Assembly: GCA_029948255.1 (NCBI GenBank)
Contig: JALIZF010001645.1
Span: 372,001-436,000 of the forward strand
Length of the DNA: 64,000 nt
Direction: 5' to 3'
DNA from: Telmatactis stephensoni
Taxonomy: Eukaryota; Cnidaria; Anthozoa; Actiniaria; Isophelliidae
Below are positions 42,469 through 54,836 of the stretch, piece by piece. A program made the translations under genes and the position numbers. The notes beneath the pieces were generated by a model that was not told the origin of the DNA, did not search any database, and saw only the letters and a program-made list of their open reading frames with translations. How positions within the stretch are numbered: the first letter of the stretch is position 1; every line of letters begins with the position of its first letter.

Positions 42469-43551
42469 ATGGACAATAACAACAACAACAACAACAACAA
42501 CAACACGTCTAAAATCACATGTGCGATATCCAGCAATGCAGAAAATCTTCAATGGAAAGTCAAGATGGCTATAGCTGTCATCATGTTTGTTGTGGGAATC
42601 CTTGGAAACTCACTCGTCCTTCTCATCTTGAAACAACGTAAAACAAAAACAAGACCACCTTATGAATACTTTATTGGGAACTTGAGCGTCGCAGATTTAA
42701 TCTTCCTGGTGTTACATGTGATCATTAAATATGTTTGGATAAAACCATCGAAGTATTTTTGTAAGTTCATACTGCCTGTGTTTAGTATTCCTCCCAACGT
42801 AAGCATGTTCACCGTAACTGCTATTGCATTCTTTAGATTCAAAGCCATTGTAAACCCATTAAAGTTTAAGCCGAGGAGAAAAACCATCTATGGAACACTC
42901 GTAGGCATATGGGCTTGGGCTCACGTCATTTTCATACCGTATTTTCTAGTGCTACAGTTCAATGAGAATAATGGATATTGTTGCGAAAACTGGCCATCAC
43001 AGACGATGAATAAAGTCTACACCATGATATTATTCGTGGTACAGTATCCAATTCCTTTGATCATTATAACCGTTTGCTACACCAAAATTGTCTTGTACCT
43101 TAAACACTACAAAATTCCACATTGTGGACTGGGACAAGGAAATCATCTTCAACTTGCTCGAAAACGTAAACAAGAAAAAGGAGTACTGAAAATCTCCGTG
43201 ATTATTGTAATACTGTACAATGTTTTGACCTTGCCAGGACAAATTGCTTGGTTGAGTATGGTTGTTTTTGAAAATGTCGATATATTCAAAACTATTCTCA
43301 TTTTTTCAGACGAACTTTTACTCCTCCACAGTTGTTGTAATCCACTTGTGTACGGTACGATTTCCCGTCAATTCCGTACTCAACTAGTCAGTTACATGCG
43401 TTCCCTTGTTTGCTATTGCTGTTCACGTACAACACATATACGTAACCGTAGGACACAATCCATCAATGATAACATACAAAAACTTGACTGCAATATGGTG
43501 GTACTGACTGGGATAGTCGCTCGAGAGGAAAGAGGGAACGCTGCTGTTTAG
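42469..43551 (+). CDS. Rhodopsin-class GPCR 6, intact
   Basis: It encodes 360 residues from the ATG at 42469. The N-terminus is MD followed by ten Asn, written by an AAC repeat. All seven helices are present: GNSLVLLIL (TM1), GNLSVADLIF (TM2), AIAFFRFKAI at the end of TM3 (F-R-F instead of D/E-R-Y), paired Cys in the TM3 start and loop 2, TM6 ending NVLTLPGQ, and HSCCNPLVYGTISRQF (TM7 into helix 8). The Cys-rich tail could be palmitoylated. It is the only family member on the + strand here and keeps the longest intact C-tail. The ligand is unknown. Confidence 0.92.
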   Translation: MDNNNNNNNNNNTSKITCAISSNAENLQWKVKMAIAVIMFVVGILGNSLVLLILKQRKTKTRPPYEYFIGNLSVADLIFLVLHVIIKYVWIKPSKYFCKFILPVFSIPPNVSMFTVTAIAFFRFKAIVNPLKFKPRRKTIYGTLVGIWAWAHVIFIPYFLVLQFNENNGYCCENWPSQTMNKVYTMILFVVQYPIPLIIITVCYTKIVLYLKHYKIPHCGLGQGNHLQLARKRKQEKGVLKISVIIVILYNVLTLPGQIAWLSMVVFENVDIFKTILIFSDELLLLHSCCNPLVYGTISRQFRTQLVSYMRSLVCYCCSRTTHIRNRRTQSINDNIQKLDCNMVVLTGIVAREERGNAAV

Positions 43552-44249
43552 TTTTACCAACGCCCCAGCCTCAGAAGATCGAGCGATTCAGTTGGCTTGC
43601 TATTTCGGGATTCTGAAACCGTACCTACCTCCAAAACTCGGGATATAGATATATACATTTTCAGCGTTCTTCACCGTGCATGTGAACGGTTTGACAGGAG
43701 ACTGTTTACTGATAACGATTGTCAGTCAGTGTGGCTGCAATTGTCTTTATATATTTACGATTGAAAATAGAATTTAGCAACGTACTTATGTTTCATTCAG
43801 TTTTCCGTATTATTAGTCTTGGCGTAGCCTGAGTATACGTATGTTGCTTGGGCTTGTGCTTACGTCACTATGTACGTGGCTTAACTACCCAATCAGTGCA
43901 TGTATGCAGCTGTCCATTCATAGAAAAGTTATTATGGAATCAGGCTTTTATAAGTGGTAGCCAATTTGGGGCTGGAGTCAGTCGAATACAGGTGAAAGAT
44001 ATTTTACTAAGGAATAGTGATAATGTCATCAGTCAGGTTTATCTCGAACACAATAAAATATGAATATAAAAGAGTACTTTAAACTTAATTTATGCTGCTA
44101 TAGTTATTTCCAAGGCATGTTTATGATTGTTTATTCTACTAAAAGCGCCGGATTGGTTAGGTTAATTAACTGTCCAATTCCGGAGCTAAGAGGAGATTTT
44201 GATAAATATTTAATGATCAATGCTTGTGACAGTGGATAAAATACTACTT
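43552..44249. other. Downstream of GPCR 6: no gene
   Basis: AT-rich sequence. 43665-43785 resembles 40395-40510. Nothing else is supported. Confidence 0.45.
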
Positions 44250-44253
44250 TTAA

Positions 44254-45212
44254 GGTAGTTCCGGACCCTTGTTACTGCGCATTTCCCATGCGCATTTGAG
44301 CGCGTGCACTTTTATTAGAGAGCATTGGTATTACCGTAAGGAGTCTGGGCACTAGTACGTAAGCGATCGATTGAAAACATAGAAACTCTAACTTTAGTAG
44401 AGAAAAATAATATTTTGTCATCCAAATATCGGAAAAATTTTAATCAAGAAACCTTGTACACTATGTAATTTAGGTATTTAATGTCGAACTTTTAAATTTA
44501 GTAAATCTTATCCATCGAAAAAGCCGGCCAGAAAATCGCTAAAATGGGCGATATTTGGTGACGTTTTCGGTGTGTTTTCTCTTTTGTGCTTTTCTAAGTC
44601 TTGAAATAATGCGGTGACCCCCCTGTTTTTTCTTTTTATTCGAGACAACACTTATCACTTTTTCGATTTAAAAAATAGAAACACAACTTCATTGACTGGA
44701 TTGTCGTAAATTTTCCACATTTCCATTACATACAACAGTAATTAACTTAGAATTAGTTCGAAATTTTAGAATTTGAAAGCTAGGTAAACTTTCATATCTA
44801 CTCATCAGTAGGAATTAGAATGACATTCTGACGATTCTTAAGAGTTTAACAACTTTCTGTATTTACCTATTGGGAAAATTGGTAGACACTTGGGCGCCAG
44901 GCGTTTCAGGTGTACCAAGGTATTAGATAACAGGCATCGTACCCCTTTTTGGAGTATAGGACTTAGCGAGGCCACGCCTTATTGTTTACCAAAGGTGTGT
45001 TCGCCTTATGTCCACCTTCGTGCCTAGTTTTACTTAGCTTTCTTATATTTTCGAAAAAAATCGCCGTAAACCATTCAAAATATATACAACCTTTTACGAT
45101 ATCTTGTTGTTCAGCAACCAATACGGTGACCTCTTTTTTTCTCGGTTTTTAACTTGCCAAACAATTATCTTTAAGGAAATTCATTGATAAAATCTATGGC
45201 TCCGGAACTACC
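44254..45212 (-). mobile_element. TTAA-flanked non-autonomous transposon, copy 2
   Basis: It is 959 bp, bounded by TTAA (44250-44253 and 45213-45216), with ends GGTAGTTCCGGA/TCCGGAACTACC. It is inverted relative to copy 1 (the GAGTCTGGGCACTAGT end is on the left). It has no long ORF. Confidence 0.9.
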
Positions 45213-45216
45213 TTAA

Positions 45217-48200
45217 TAGGCATTTTCAAAGTTTAAAAAGTTATCGAAAGACAAAAACGACGTTTCGATGCAGCTATGAGCATAGCGTCATTCTCAAATT
45301 TGAATTCGTTAAAATGTATGAAAATATTAACGTGAAGGCACTCAACTAAGGCAATCAAGGCGTGCAATTTGGATTATTGCGAAAATTTAGCCACGGACAG
45401 GCGATTAGATGCTCACAAACACCAAATCAATATTTCCTATTCGTACGTCACTCCCTTATCGAACTTACTCATATCTAGCTCATTGGTATCTGATTCAGTT
45501 ACATTTGGACGCTTCAGTCATCGGAACAGAAAATTTCTATATTTTTTGCCGGTTCAAAACATTTTTATTCAATTCTTAAATAGTATGGCTTTATTCTTCA
45601 AAGTGCACAAAGTGACGTATGCGTTTTTCATTTCGCTGACAGATAATTTTTTAGAGCTCTTTTTTCGTCTCCGTAAAGTAAAGATATTTCTGCTGATAAC
45701 TTCGGTATTTTATACTTTTCTAGAAAACCCATCTGTTACTTTGTATATGATAATACATAAAACATTTCAAGACAAAACTAATTACTTTAGCTGCAAACTC
45801 CTCAAAGATTATAGAATTTAAAATGAAAACCAATCTCGTCATAGCCTGCGTTCTTCTTGGTCAGCGACCGAGAAACGAAAGAAAGGAACGCAGGCTCTGC
45901 GTACGAGATTGAATGAAAACCAGGTGTTTGCGCATGCGCACTGGACATTTCAGATGTTCGACTATTTATAGTTTGGCTGTATCATAATGAACAGCTTTAA
46001 TATGCTTATATTTGGTTTTAAGACTTTCACTTACAATACTTTGATCCATTATTTTGCTTAGCTTCGGCCGACTGATAATTTGAGAAATTTGTAGCATATT
46101 TTGTTGAATTAATTTCAATGAAAAATTATATTTCCTGCTCTCTCGATAGAAATGTGAACCTTTGAGATCCAAAGAAACGGGGGCATTCCAAAAGTGACAT
46201 TTTCTCGAAAAATCGGCGTAAAATCGAAAAATCGAAGACGTCAATGAGCTCCGGCACTCGCTTTTACAGTCAACATAGCAACCACGTTGCTTAGTAACGA
46301 AATATGTCCCAGTACCCTTAAATAGCTGGGTTGGCGAGGAACATTTTGATACCACACATGACGGTATTTGGTCAATTTACGTGTAAAATGCTTGTAAATT
46401 CACCAACTTCGTCATTTTACCAACGGAAGTGGACATTTGGTGCTCCTCTTCCAAACATTATTTGTCAGGTTTTGGAGCATTTTCAAAGCCAAAAGGTAAA
46501 CATGAAAGCATCGCTAATCCAGACATGCTTTTGGCAATGAATTTCGAGGAGACGGTCGATTTTGTAAATTCAACACGGCAAATTGGACACGGACATTTGT
46601 ATTTCGATTAGTAGTCTTGGAACTTCTCCAAATCGCGTGTTTTCATCCAAATATACGTACCAGTACAGACGTTTCTATCTCGAACGAAGGCTTAAAATTA
46701 AAGTTAACATAGAAACATTTATTCTTGTGAATTTTATTAACCAGAATAAAGTATAAGGAGTAGTGGAATGGTACTGTAACACGGCAAATAAGTTTTCTTC
46801 AAAAGGCACACTTTTATTCGCCTCGCTGCGTCATTGCGGGCTCAATGGCTTCGATTAGTGGCCATATGATAAAGCGACTCATGCCCATGGAGTGAGTCAA
46901 GGAAATCTGACGAATACAATAGGTTGGACCAACTGACTATACAAGTACCGGGGACTTAGCTAGATAATTAAAAAAAAGTATGCGTTACGAGGGACTTTTT
47001 AGGGATTGCCTGCTCTGCCAACTCGTTTATTAGACTTTGCACAATAGCTAATTACAAGCTAGGCAAGAGTTCGTACTACAAGCTGAGGTAGAGTCAGGCC
47101 AACCAAAACGACTTTCCTTAGATTGTGTGGTTGTCAGAAGGAGTGTCTTACTCGACCACTTTCTTTACTTAGGGCTGTGCTTTCCAACAGGGTCTCCTAT
47201 ACCCCTTTGCAAAATGAAATCACGCTTAAATATTTGGACTTTTCACGCAGTCACGGATAATCAAAAAATCTCCATCACGTTCACAAAAAAACAAAAGTTG
47301 CTTTCACGTGGACGCAAAAAGATTTCAACTCAAAGATTGTAGTCCTTAAATCACGTTTCACGTCAAAATAAATCAGCCATTCACGTTTCACGCAAAAGGT
47401 ATAGGGGATCCTGTTCCAATTAACACTGTGTCGTACTATACTCCGAACTAGCCTCGCTAGCCTTGTACAAAGACTAAGCGTGTGCGATTGTGAAAAATAT
47501 TGACAGTCCTTATATAACAACTAAACTAAATCTAATTTCCTGTTTACATCACATTTCTAGTCAAAGCGAAACTATACGTTGGTCTTATGTTTTGGTTATA
47601 GTGAAAGAGGATGTGTCACACAGGAAACTACAAAAATCCTATGATCAAAACAGTCAAGGTTACAACACTAAAAATGCTTAACTAGTAGAATTACTCAAAA
47701 ATACATTGAGATTAGTAAATACACTGGAAATCAGTAGCGTAACAAATGTTATCAAAATGAAGAAAACAAGGGTAATAAATTTTGTGTTCTCCATGGGAAA
47801 ATAATATGAAGCGCTCTGAAAACAGTACCGCAATGTCTCGAAGCGCTGGCGGTAAATTCTAACGCTGCAGACAATGCATTCAAAAGCCGAATTCAAATTG
47901 GAAACGGAAACCTCTCAGTCTATATGAATGGTCCAATTTGCAGTAGTAGAGATTAATTCATTTTCCATTTCCTGCTGAAATATTCGAGAGATATAAGATA
48001 GAGGAAATTCCGAGTGGGTACTTTGAGAAAAACACCCAATGATGGCAGATTTGTATGATCGATTTTATATTTCGACAAAATCTATGCCATCCTTAATCAT
48101 TAATCTACTCGGAATTAATACCTTCATCTTATATTAATTTATATTGATAAGTTAGTATGAGAAGACGGGAAACTTCCTTTCATATGATTCACATTTCGTC

Positions 48201-48822
48201 AAATGGGCCTCCCTCGTACGCGTCTAAAGACGAGTCTTCCGTCCGAAGACAGTTTTCAATCTCTAATATTAATTGCTGGGTTTCAAACAGCTGATGAATC
48301 TCACTTATCTGCTTCAAATGGTGGTAAAGGTTTGGCCACCATGTGCTCTCGCTCAACCAACGAGTATTAAATTGAAAACTTGTCTTTCAGCTAATGAAAC
48401 TAAATTCTCAGTAACGAGGTCGAAAATGACGTCATATGAAACCCAAGAATTCTGCCAATGAGGCGCTATCTTTTCAGTCCACATTCACGTCGACGGTCAC
48501 TGTACGTAGGTGCTACTCATTTAAACTTACAAGTGTGCTAGTGTGCTCTGTGGCTGCTCCAATAAATTGCCACAAAAAAGGCCATATGCATGATGATATC
48601 ATTTGACTACAACTACCAGATGCTTTACCAATTTATTATTATTATTTTTTGTTCTCTCTTGAATATAATAGAACAGCTAGCACTTATTACTTTAAAAAAG
48701 AAAATGGACGAACATTCTGGAAATCATACAGAGTTGCCAAAAGCCCACTTTCTATATATTGGAGGCTCAGCGGGGACAGTCTGGCTTATTACAATTTCTC
48801 CATTGTTAGACTAGAGCCTTTT
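45217..48822. other. Intergenic, no supported gene
   Basis: Several AT-rich ORFs, the longest 45369-45821, lack recognisable domains. A hairpin lies at 45832-45914 (AGCCTGCGTT.../...AACGCAGGCT), and a foldback element at 47189-47415 is listed separately. Confidence 0.45.
47189..47415. mobile_element. Small foldback element
   Basis: AACAGGGTCTCCTATACCCC (left) pairs with the reverse complement of the right end GGTATAGGGGATCCTGTT. Inside are repeats of TTCACGTTTCACG. It is non-coding. Confidence 0.65.
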
Positions 48823-48826
48823 TTAA

Positions 48827-49701
48827 GATAGTTCCGGTGCTCTAGATTTCTTCAATGAATTTCCTTTAAAATCCTGCCATTTACGGATAATTGTTAGACA
48901 ATTCAAATACCAAGGAAAAAGGGAGGGGGGGGGGGGGTGTCACCGTATTGGTTACTGAGCTATAAGATGTCGTAAAAGGTGGTATTTTTAATGATTCACC
49001 GCTATTATGTTTCTCGAAATGTACGTAATCGATGTGGTTAGCAGAACGCGAATAAATTTTCTGGGAAAATGTCTAGACGATCTCAAAAGATAAATCTGAG
49101 GTTTATCATGAGCTTTTATCGCAGCTATGGATTGTTTGATGGGTGGCAAATATGATTATAAGGGCATTAAAAAGCCAATTCCTCGATCCCCAATTACGCG
49201 CTCCGAAATGTGTACGGAGTTGTAAATATGTGGAAAATTTACGACAATCCCTTCAATGAATTTTAATTTTTAATTTTTAATTCTTTATATCGAAAAAGTG
49301 ATAAGTACTGTCTTGAATAAAAAGAAAGAAGAAAAAAACAGGGTGTCACCGTATTAGACTGTACAAAAGAGAAATCACTTCGAAAACGAACACCAAATAT
49401 AACCCAGTTTAGCGATTTTCTCGGCACCGGCCTTTTCGATGGATAAGATAAACTAAATTTAAAAGTTCGATTTCAAATACCTACATTATATATATTGTGC
49501 ACAATGTTCCTTGATTAGAATTTTTCCGGCATTTGGAATGACAAAATGTTATTTTCGATGCTAAAATTAGAGTTTCTACGTTTTCAATCGCTCTCTTACT
49601 AGTGCCCAGACTCCCCACGGTAAAACCAATGTTCTCTAATAAAAGTGCGCTTGCTCGAATAGCGCGCGGCAGATGCGCATTAGCAAGGGACCGGAATTAC
49701 C
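48827..49701 (+). mobile_element. TTAA-flanked non-autonomous transposon, copy 3
   Basis: It is 875 bp between TTAA at 48823-48826 and 49702-49705, in the same orientation as copy 1. Its ends have drifted (GATAGTTCCGG/CCGGAATTAC). It contains a poly-G run near 48923-48937. Confidence 0.85.
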
Positions 49702-49705
49702 TTAA

Positions 49706-51273
49706 TTGTTTTGTGCGTGTGATCACTAATTCTGTTGCGCATGCGCCACCACACCTGTACTTTCAGCAGCCGTCGACTAACGGTAAGTAGTACATTTAAG
49801 ACCGTTTTATAGCTTTTACGAGGTTAAAATCGTACTTAGAGGACGCAATAAGCCTTTTAAACGCTTATCTAGTCAGGATAATGAGACAGCGATAAAAGCT
49901 AGACTCCAAGAGACCGTTTAAAAAGTAATTTTTTAGCTGTAGATGAACTCGGCTCTGTATCTACAAAATGGTGGATGTACGTACATGTTGTGCATGTCTT
50001 CCAGAACAAATTTCGGGTCTGCTTATTCTAGACACGTGATCAGATTATGATTTGGTAAAGATGTATTGACAACAACGATAAGTGTACATGTCTTAGTAAT
50101 CGTACTTTGATACTTTTATGCACACCAAACTCGAAACTTTCGGAAACCACGGTCTTGAATTTTATTGTGTTTATGCTAATCTGTTTTTGTATAGATAGGT
50201 TGAATTTTATTTTTTACTTAAGTATCAAAAGTTTTGAATAAAATATTAAAAGACTTGTTTGCAATAAGCGATGTAAAATGTATCTGTCTGGGAACATTGT
50301 GTTTTCAGTATATTTGCTTTTTTAGCTTACCTTTGCTCGCAAAAATGACTATTTCAAATTATTTTCCTTGAAAGCTCATTTATAATTTAGTAAGTTCACA
50401 AATGAAAACAAAACTTATTATTATTATTAAATAATTAAGTTAAGAAGTTGACGCTGCATATATAAATAAAGCACGAACAAAATTTGCTTTGTATTTGAAA
50501 TTTTGCACATATGTCCAAAGAAAGTACTGTAGAAATTGAAAGTCTATCTATCATATTTTTAACAAATGAGTTAGTTCCTGATGACAAAATTGAGAAATGA
50601 GTTAAAATAGCAATTATTATTGGTTTAAACTTAACAGACGCGCAGCTTGCATGTATCATTAAGGGCCGATCAGCGTCATATTCGGAAATTAAATCCCCTT
50701 TTTAGGACGACGAATATTAAAGTAGTTTTTCAAATAAATGAAGACAAAACTTATAATCAGTATGCTTCCATCAGATATTCGTTCGATCAAAAGCTTAGAG
50801 AATTCCAAACGGGAATGTAAAACCTTTTTCAAATTGAAAATTGTAGATTAATTTGTTGTCTATATGTACACGAATCTAGCATACATTTTTTGTAAGTCTG
50901 CATGTATTTATTTTCTGTACCAGTGAATATTTGTCATTTATATTTAGTTACACAGGGTTCTACTCAAACTAGTCTGGCTAAATAGATGTCTCGGTATAAA
51001 TATGTTAAAAATAAATAAATAAAAATGAAAAAGTTTAGATTTTTAAATTCATTCATTTCAAGTCAGCCCAAGTTTGTCCTTTAGTCTCATAATTTTGTGG
51101 TTCGGATTAGAACATAAATGTGTTGCCATACTAAAACGCGGGCCAACAGCTTGTAAAAAATACAGTAATCATCTTTATTTGTGGAATAAAATTCTACAGG
51201 AGGTATCAAATGTTTACAATTGTATGCAAATTAACGGTCAACTTATCACTGCTCCTTCCTGTTGGCATAATCT
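49706..51273. other. Intergenic, no supported gene
   Basis: Very AT-rich, with only short ORFs and no repeat structure that I can identify. Confidence 0.45.
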
Positions 51274-51277
51274 TTAA

Positions 51278-52139
51278 GGGGCAGTATCACGATTCCGCGG
51301 ATGTGCGAGTTGGAACTGTGCTTTTTAATCATCCAATTGGAAGCGAAGATTAGCAGAAAAATGTCAACAACCATCATTTGAGTCGATGTATGAAACAAAA
51401 CTTGATCAAGATACAATTGAAATCGTACATTCTTTAACTACAGCCTCATTTTTTTACATTATCTGAAGTACAGTCGTCTTTACATTTGAGACAAGAACGT
51501 CAAAATATAATATAAAAATCACAATCATGCAGCGATAAAATATGGGTTACAAAATGTAGAATATTTAATTTGAAAGTATCAGCCGTATCAGAAACTAATC
51601 AAGTGCGATCAGGAGCCTTTTTAAAGATCTATTTGATTCCTTATCAAGTGAAAATCAACAGTCTAGATCAGTGGCTTCATCTGTTCCTGATTCTGCTGAC
51701 ATTTTTCTAGAAGCTCATATACATAGCACAAGTTGCCGCCAAAAGCCCGAGAGAAACAAACAGACCAAAACAAATCTCATCATTGCACTAATTTTGTATT
51801 TGTATTTACTTTTTTAATTTTTGTTGGTATCTCCGTCGACTTTTCAGCGTATTTGATGTAGACTAAATATATTTACTCTACCATATCAGACTATATTGTA
51901 GAAGTTTATTTCTTGTGCAACCTGATTTGTCTTTGCAGAATGCTCGATTGAGCAATGCCGCTTACTTCACAAAGAAGACTGTTTGTAGAACATTTAGAAG
52001 TATTTATATGAAGATATTGTTCAAAAATAGCAAGATTAAAGCGGATTTAATTTAAAAAGACAAAACAAGGAAAATAATTTCCGTTGACCCGGACAAAATT
52101 CAGAAACTGACGAATGCCCCGAACCGTGATACCGCCCCT
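51278..52139. mobile_element. Second TTAA-type element, unrelated family
   Basis: The ends GGGGCAGTATCACG and CGTGATACCGCCCC are inverted repeats with one mismatch, bounded by TTAA at 51274-51277 and 52140-52143 (an extra T lies at the right end). It is 862 bp with no long ORF. No empty site is available. Confidence 0.6.
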
Positions 52140-52423
52140 TTAAGAAACATCTTACAATTAAATACTGTCCTTCAGGAAGACAGAAAAAAGAAAGTTATAT
52201 TTATAGTTATTATATAGCCTTCCCGATACGCGCGCTCTGATTGGCCGAAAGTACTCCATCAGAGAACGGAGCACATTCTGATGTCAGCAGCGCGAGCTCG
52301 TACACGCGCGCGTCTATTCCATTTTCGTATGGCGGGAATCGAACTTTTTGCCTTGAATATTTACTTCACATTAATCTAGCAGATATATAATAAAACAAAT
52401 AGAACAGCTTTTTCCGGGAACAC

Positions 52424-53175
52424 ATAAAACTGGGACGGGAACGTGGGGATGTGGGGACGTGGGGACGTGGGGACGTGGGGACTCCTTGTTTTGTGTTGGT
52501 ACACTAAATAAACTACTAAATCTCACATGGGTGCTTTATTGCTAGCCACAGAAGCCTTGGATCAATAAAAAATGAGTTAAAGGTCTTTTGAGCTCCTTTT
52601 CTTTCGTACTTTTCAAACGATATCAACAGCGAGTTGCCGCCATCTTTGAAATCATGAGCCATGCAGCAATACTTTGTTACAGCAAAATATCGCATTACAC
52701 AGGAAGCCCAGAGATGTCTTTTGTTATAATGATTGTTTCTAAACTTGTTATTGACTGGTTTCCTTTTTTCACTTTTTTGGACTTGTAAAGCGTAATGGGA
52801 CTTTTGGAAAATACGTTGATGGGCTACAGAAATAATGGAGCCAATCTAATTTCCTTTAGTAAATCAACACTAACAGTATTGGGCTACCTGTGGTTTTTCA
52901 AAGATAGCGGCACCTCACTGTTGATATCGTTTGAAAAGTACGAAAGAAAAGGAGCTAAAAAGACCTTTAACTCATGTTTATTGATCCAAGGCTTCTTTGG
53001 CTAGCAATAAAGCATCCATGTGAGATTTAGCAGTTTATATTATTTAGTGTACCAACACAAAACAAGGAGTCCACACGGCCGGAGAGAATATATAATGATG
53101 TACCGCACAAAATTTTATATGGCGTCCCCATCCCGCGTCCCAGTCCCACGTCCCCACGTCCCCGTCCCGGTTTTA
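52424..53175. mobile_element. Long foldback element
   Basis: Arms of about 230-270 bp (52424-52650 and 52905-53175) are reverse complements with moderate divergence. They include TACGAAAGAAAAGGAGCT and its partner, and GACGTGGGG/CCCCACGTC tandem runs at both ends. It lies 35 bp from the Harbinger element. Confidence 0.85.
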
Positions 53176-53402
53176 GGTGATCTCGCTTTTTCCGTTCTCC
53201 GTTCAGTAATAGGCACCTTAAGCAACAGGCGTTTTCGGCGGCGACGGCAACGTGGTGACCGATAGAAGACTGGGAAGAGAACGGACGGACGTCGCCGGGT
53301 CGTCGTACTTAAGCAAAGAGCACGACAACGCGCGCGCCCCACAAAATTTTGGCGGCAAATTTGATTTGTATACAAATAGTTTCGTAGTTTTGGAAATGCA
53401 TT

Positions 53403-54441
53403 ATGGCGAGCTTTAAAGAAACGCGTGATTTACTCCTGTACTCTTACACGAAAGGACTCATAAAAGCCAACGAATGTGCAGTTCTTTACGATCTAAACGT
53501 CAAAAAATCCAGATTTTCCTTACAGTATCTACGATGAATTTTCTCTTGACAACTTCAGCGAGGAAGAATGTGTAGCAGAATTTCGTGTCCAGAAGAGCGA
53601 CTTGCAAGTGTTAGTAGATGCCCTAGATCTTCCACAAAATTTTCACTGTTCTCAACGATCAGTTTGTGGAGGAATCAAAGACTCAGAGACTTTAACCAGC
53701 CCTTCCTCTCTCGAGCTTCTCTGCGTACATACGCTGATGCAATTCATCAAAAGGGCGCAGCCCTAAACAATTGCTGGGGATTCATCGATGGAACTGTTCG
53801 CCCCATTTGCCGTCCACTTCAAAATCAACGAATTGTATACAATGGGCATAAACGACTTCATGCCTTAAAGTTCCAAGCAATTGCAACACCAGATGGATTA
53901 ATTGCCAACTTATATGGTCCAGTAGGTAAGATAAAAATAATGACAGTTTAAAAATAAATACCTAATGCTAACAATTTTAGACAGTGATTTGAAACTTTTC
54001 TTAACTTCATCTCTATTATATCATTTAGAGGGGAAAAAACACGACAGTGGTATGTTGGCTGATTCAGGAGTTTACAATGAGCTTACAAGAATTTCTTTTG
54101 ATCCAAATGGCAATCCCTTATGCCTATATGGTGACCCCGCCTACCCACTTAGGGTACATCTTCAAGCCCCTTTTAGAAATGCTGTTCTTACTCAACAAAT
54201 GCAGGATTTCAACCGATCAATGAGCACTGTTCGCTGTTCAGTGGAGTGGCTTTTTGGAGATGTGATTAATGATTTCAAGTTTCTAGATTTTAAAAAGAAC
54301 TTGAAAATTGGATTAAGTTCAGTAGGGAAGATGTATGTAGTTTCTGCATTACTCAGGAATGCTATCACATGCTTATATGGAAACACTACATCAACATTTT
54401 TTGAACTGGATCCTCCAGATATCTATGACTATTTTGCTTGA
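53403..54441 (+). pseudogene. Harbinger transposase (DDE_4 type), broken
   Basis: The frame begins at 53403 (MASFKETRDLLLYSY), shifts near 53515, and has an internal deletion near 53675-53695 relative to the family. After that it reads ADAIHQKGAALNNCWGFIDG (catalytic Asp in FIDGT) to YGPV. An intron of 103 bp (53926-54028, GTAAGA..TTTAG) restores VEGKKHDSGM. The second Asp is in LYGDPAY and the Glu in SVEWLFGD. It ends at 54441. It looks inactive as read. The alternative is that some of the breaks are unrecognised introns. Confidence 0.85.
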
Positions 54442-54836
54442 CTCAGAATTACAGTTGGATTTTGTGTTCATCACAATTATTTCAAAACAAGATTTAATGA
54501 AACAGAGTTACTTGATTGTAAACAGATAATGGTTAAGTAAAGGTTTCACTTGGTTCTAGAGTGGTTTTGATTAACCAGTACAACACATTTTAGTTTACTA
54601 CATCCTAATTCCATTCTGTTATTTGTTTTCATTCCACCATTACACCTAAATTAATGTACTCTGTTTCAAGGACTAATGAAAAACTGTAAAATATAAAGTT
54701 TGCTGATAAAAATGTACAACTTTATTATAGATTAAACAATGTGAACACAATAACATTAACATAATACAACAATAAAAACATGGTAGATGTATAGTAGAAT
54801 ACAATGGCTTGTTGAGTTTGCTGAAAGATTTAAATG

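Noticed and set aside
45369..45821. 150-residue ORF
   Set aside because: It is Phe/Leu/Ile-rich from AT-rich sequence, with no domain, no repeats and no supporting context.
53020..53375. Arg/Pro-rich ORFs on both strands at the left Harbinger end
   Set aside because: They read the GACGTGGGG runs of the palindrome and the GC-rich terminal repeat. They are shadows.
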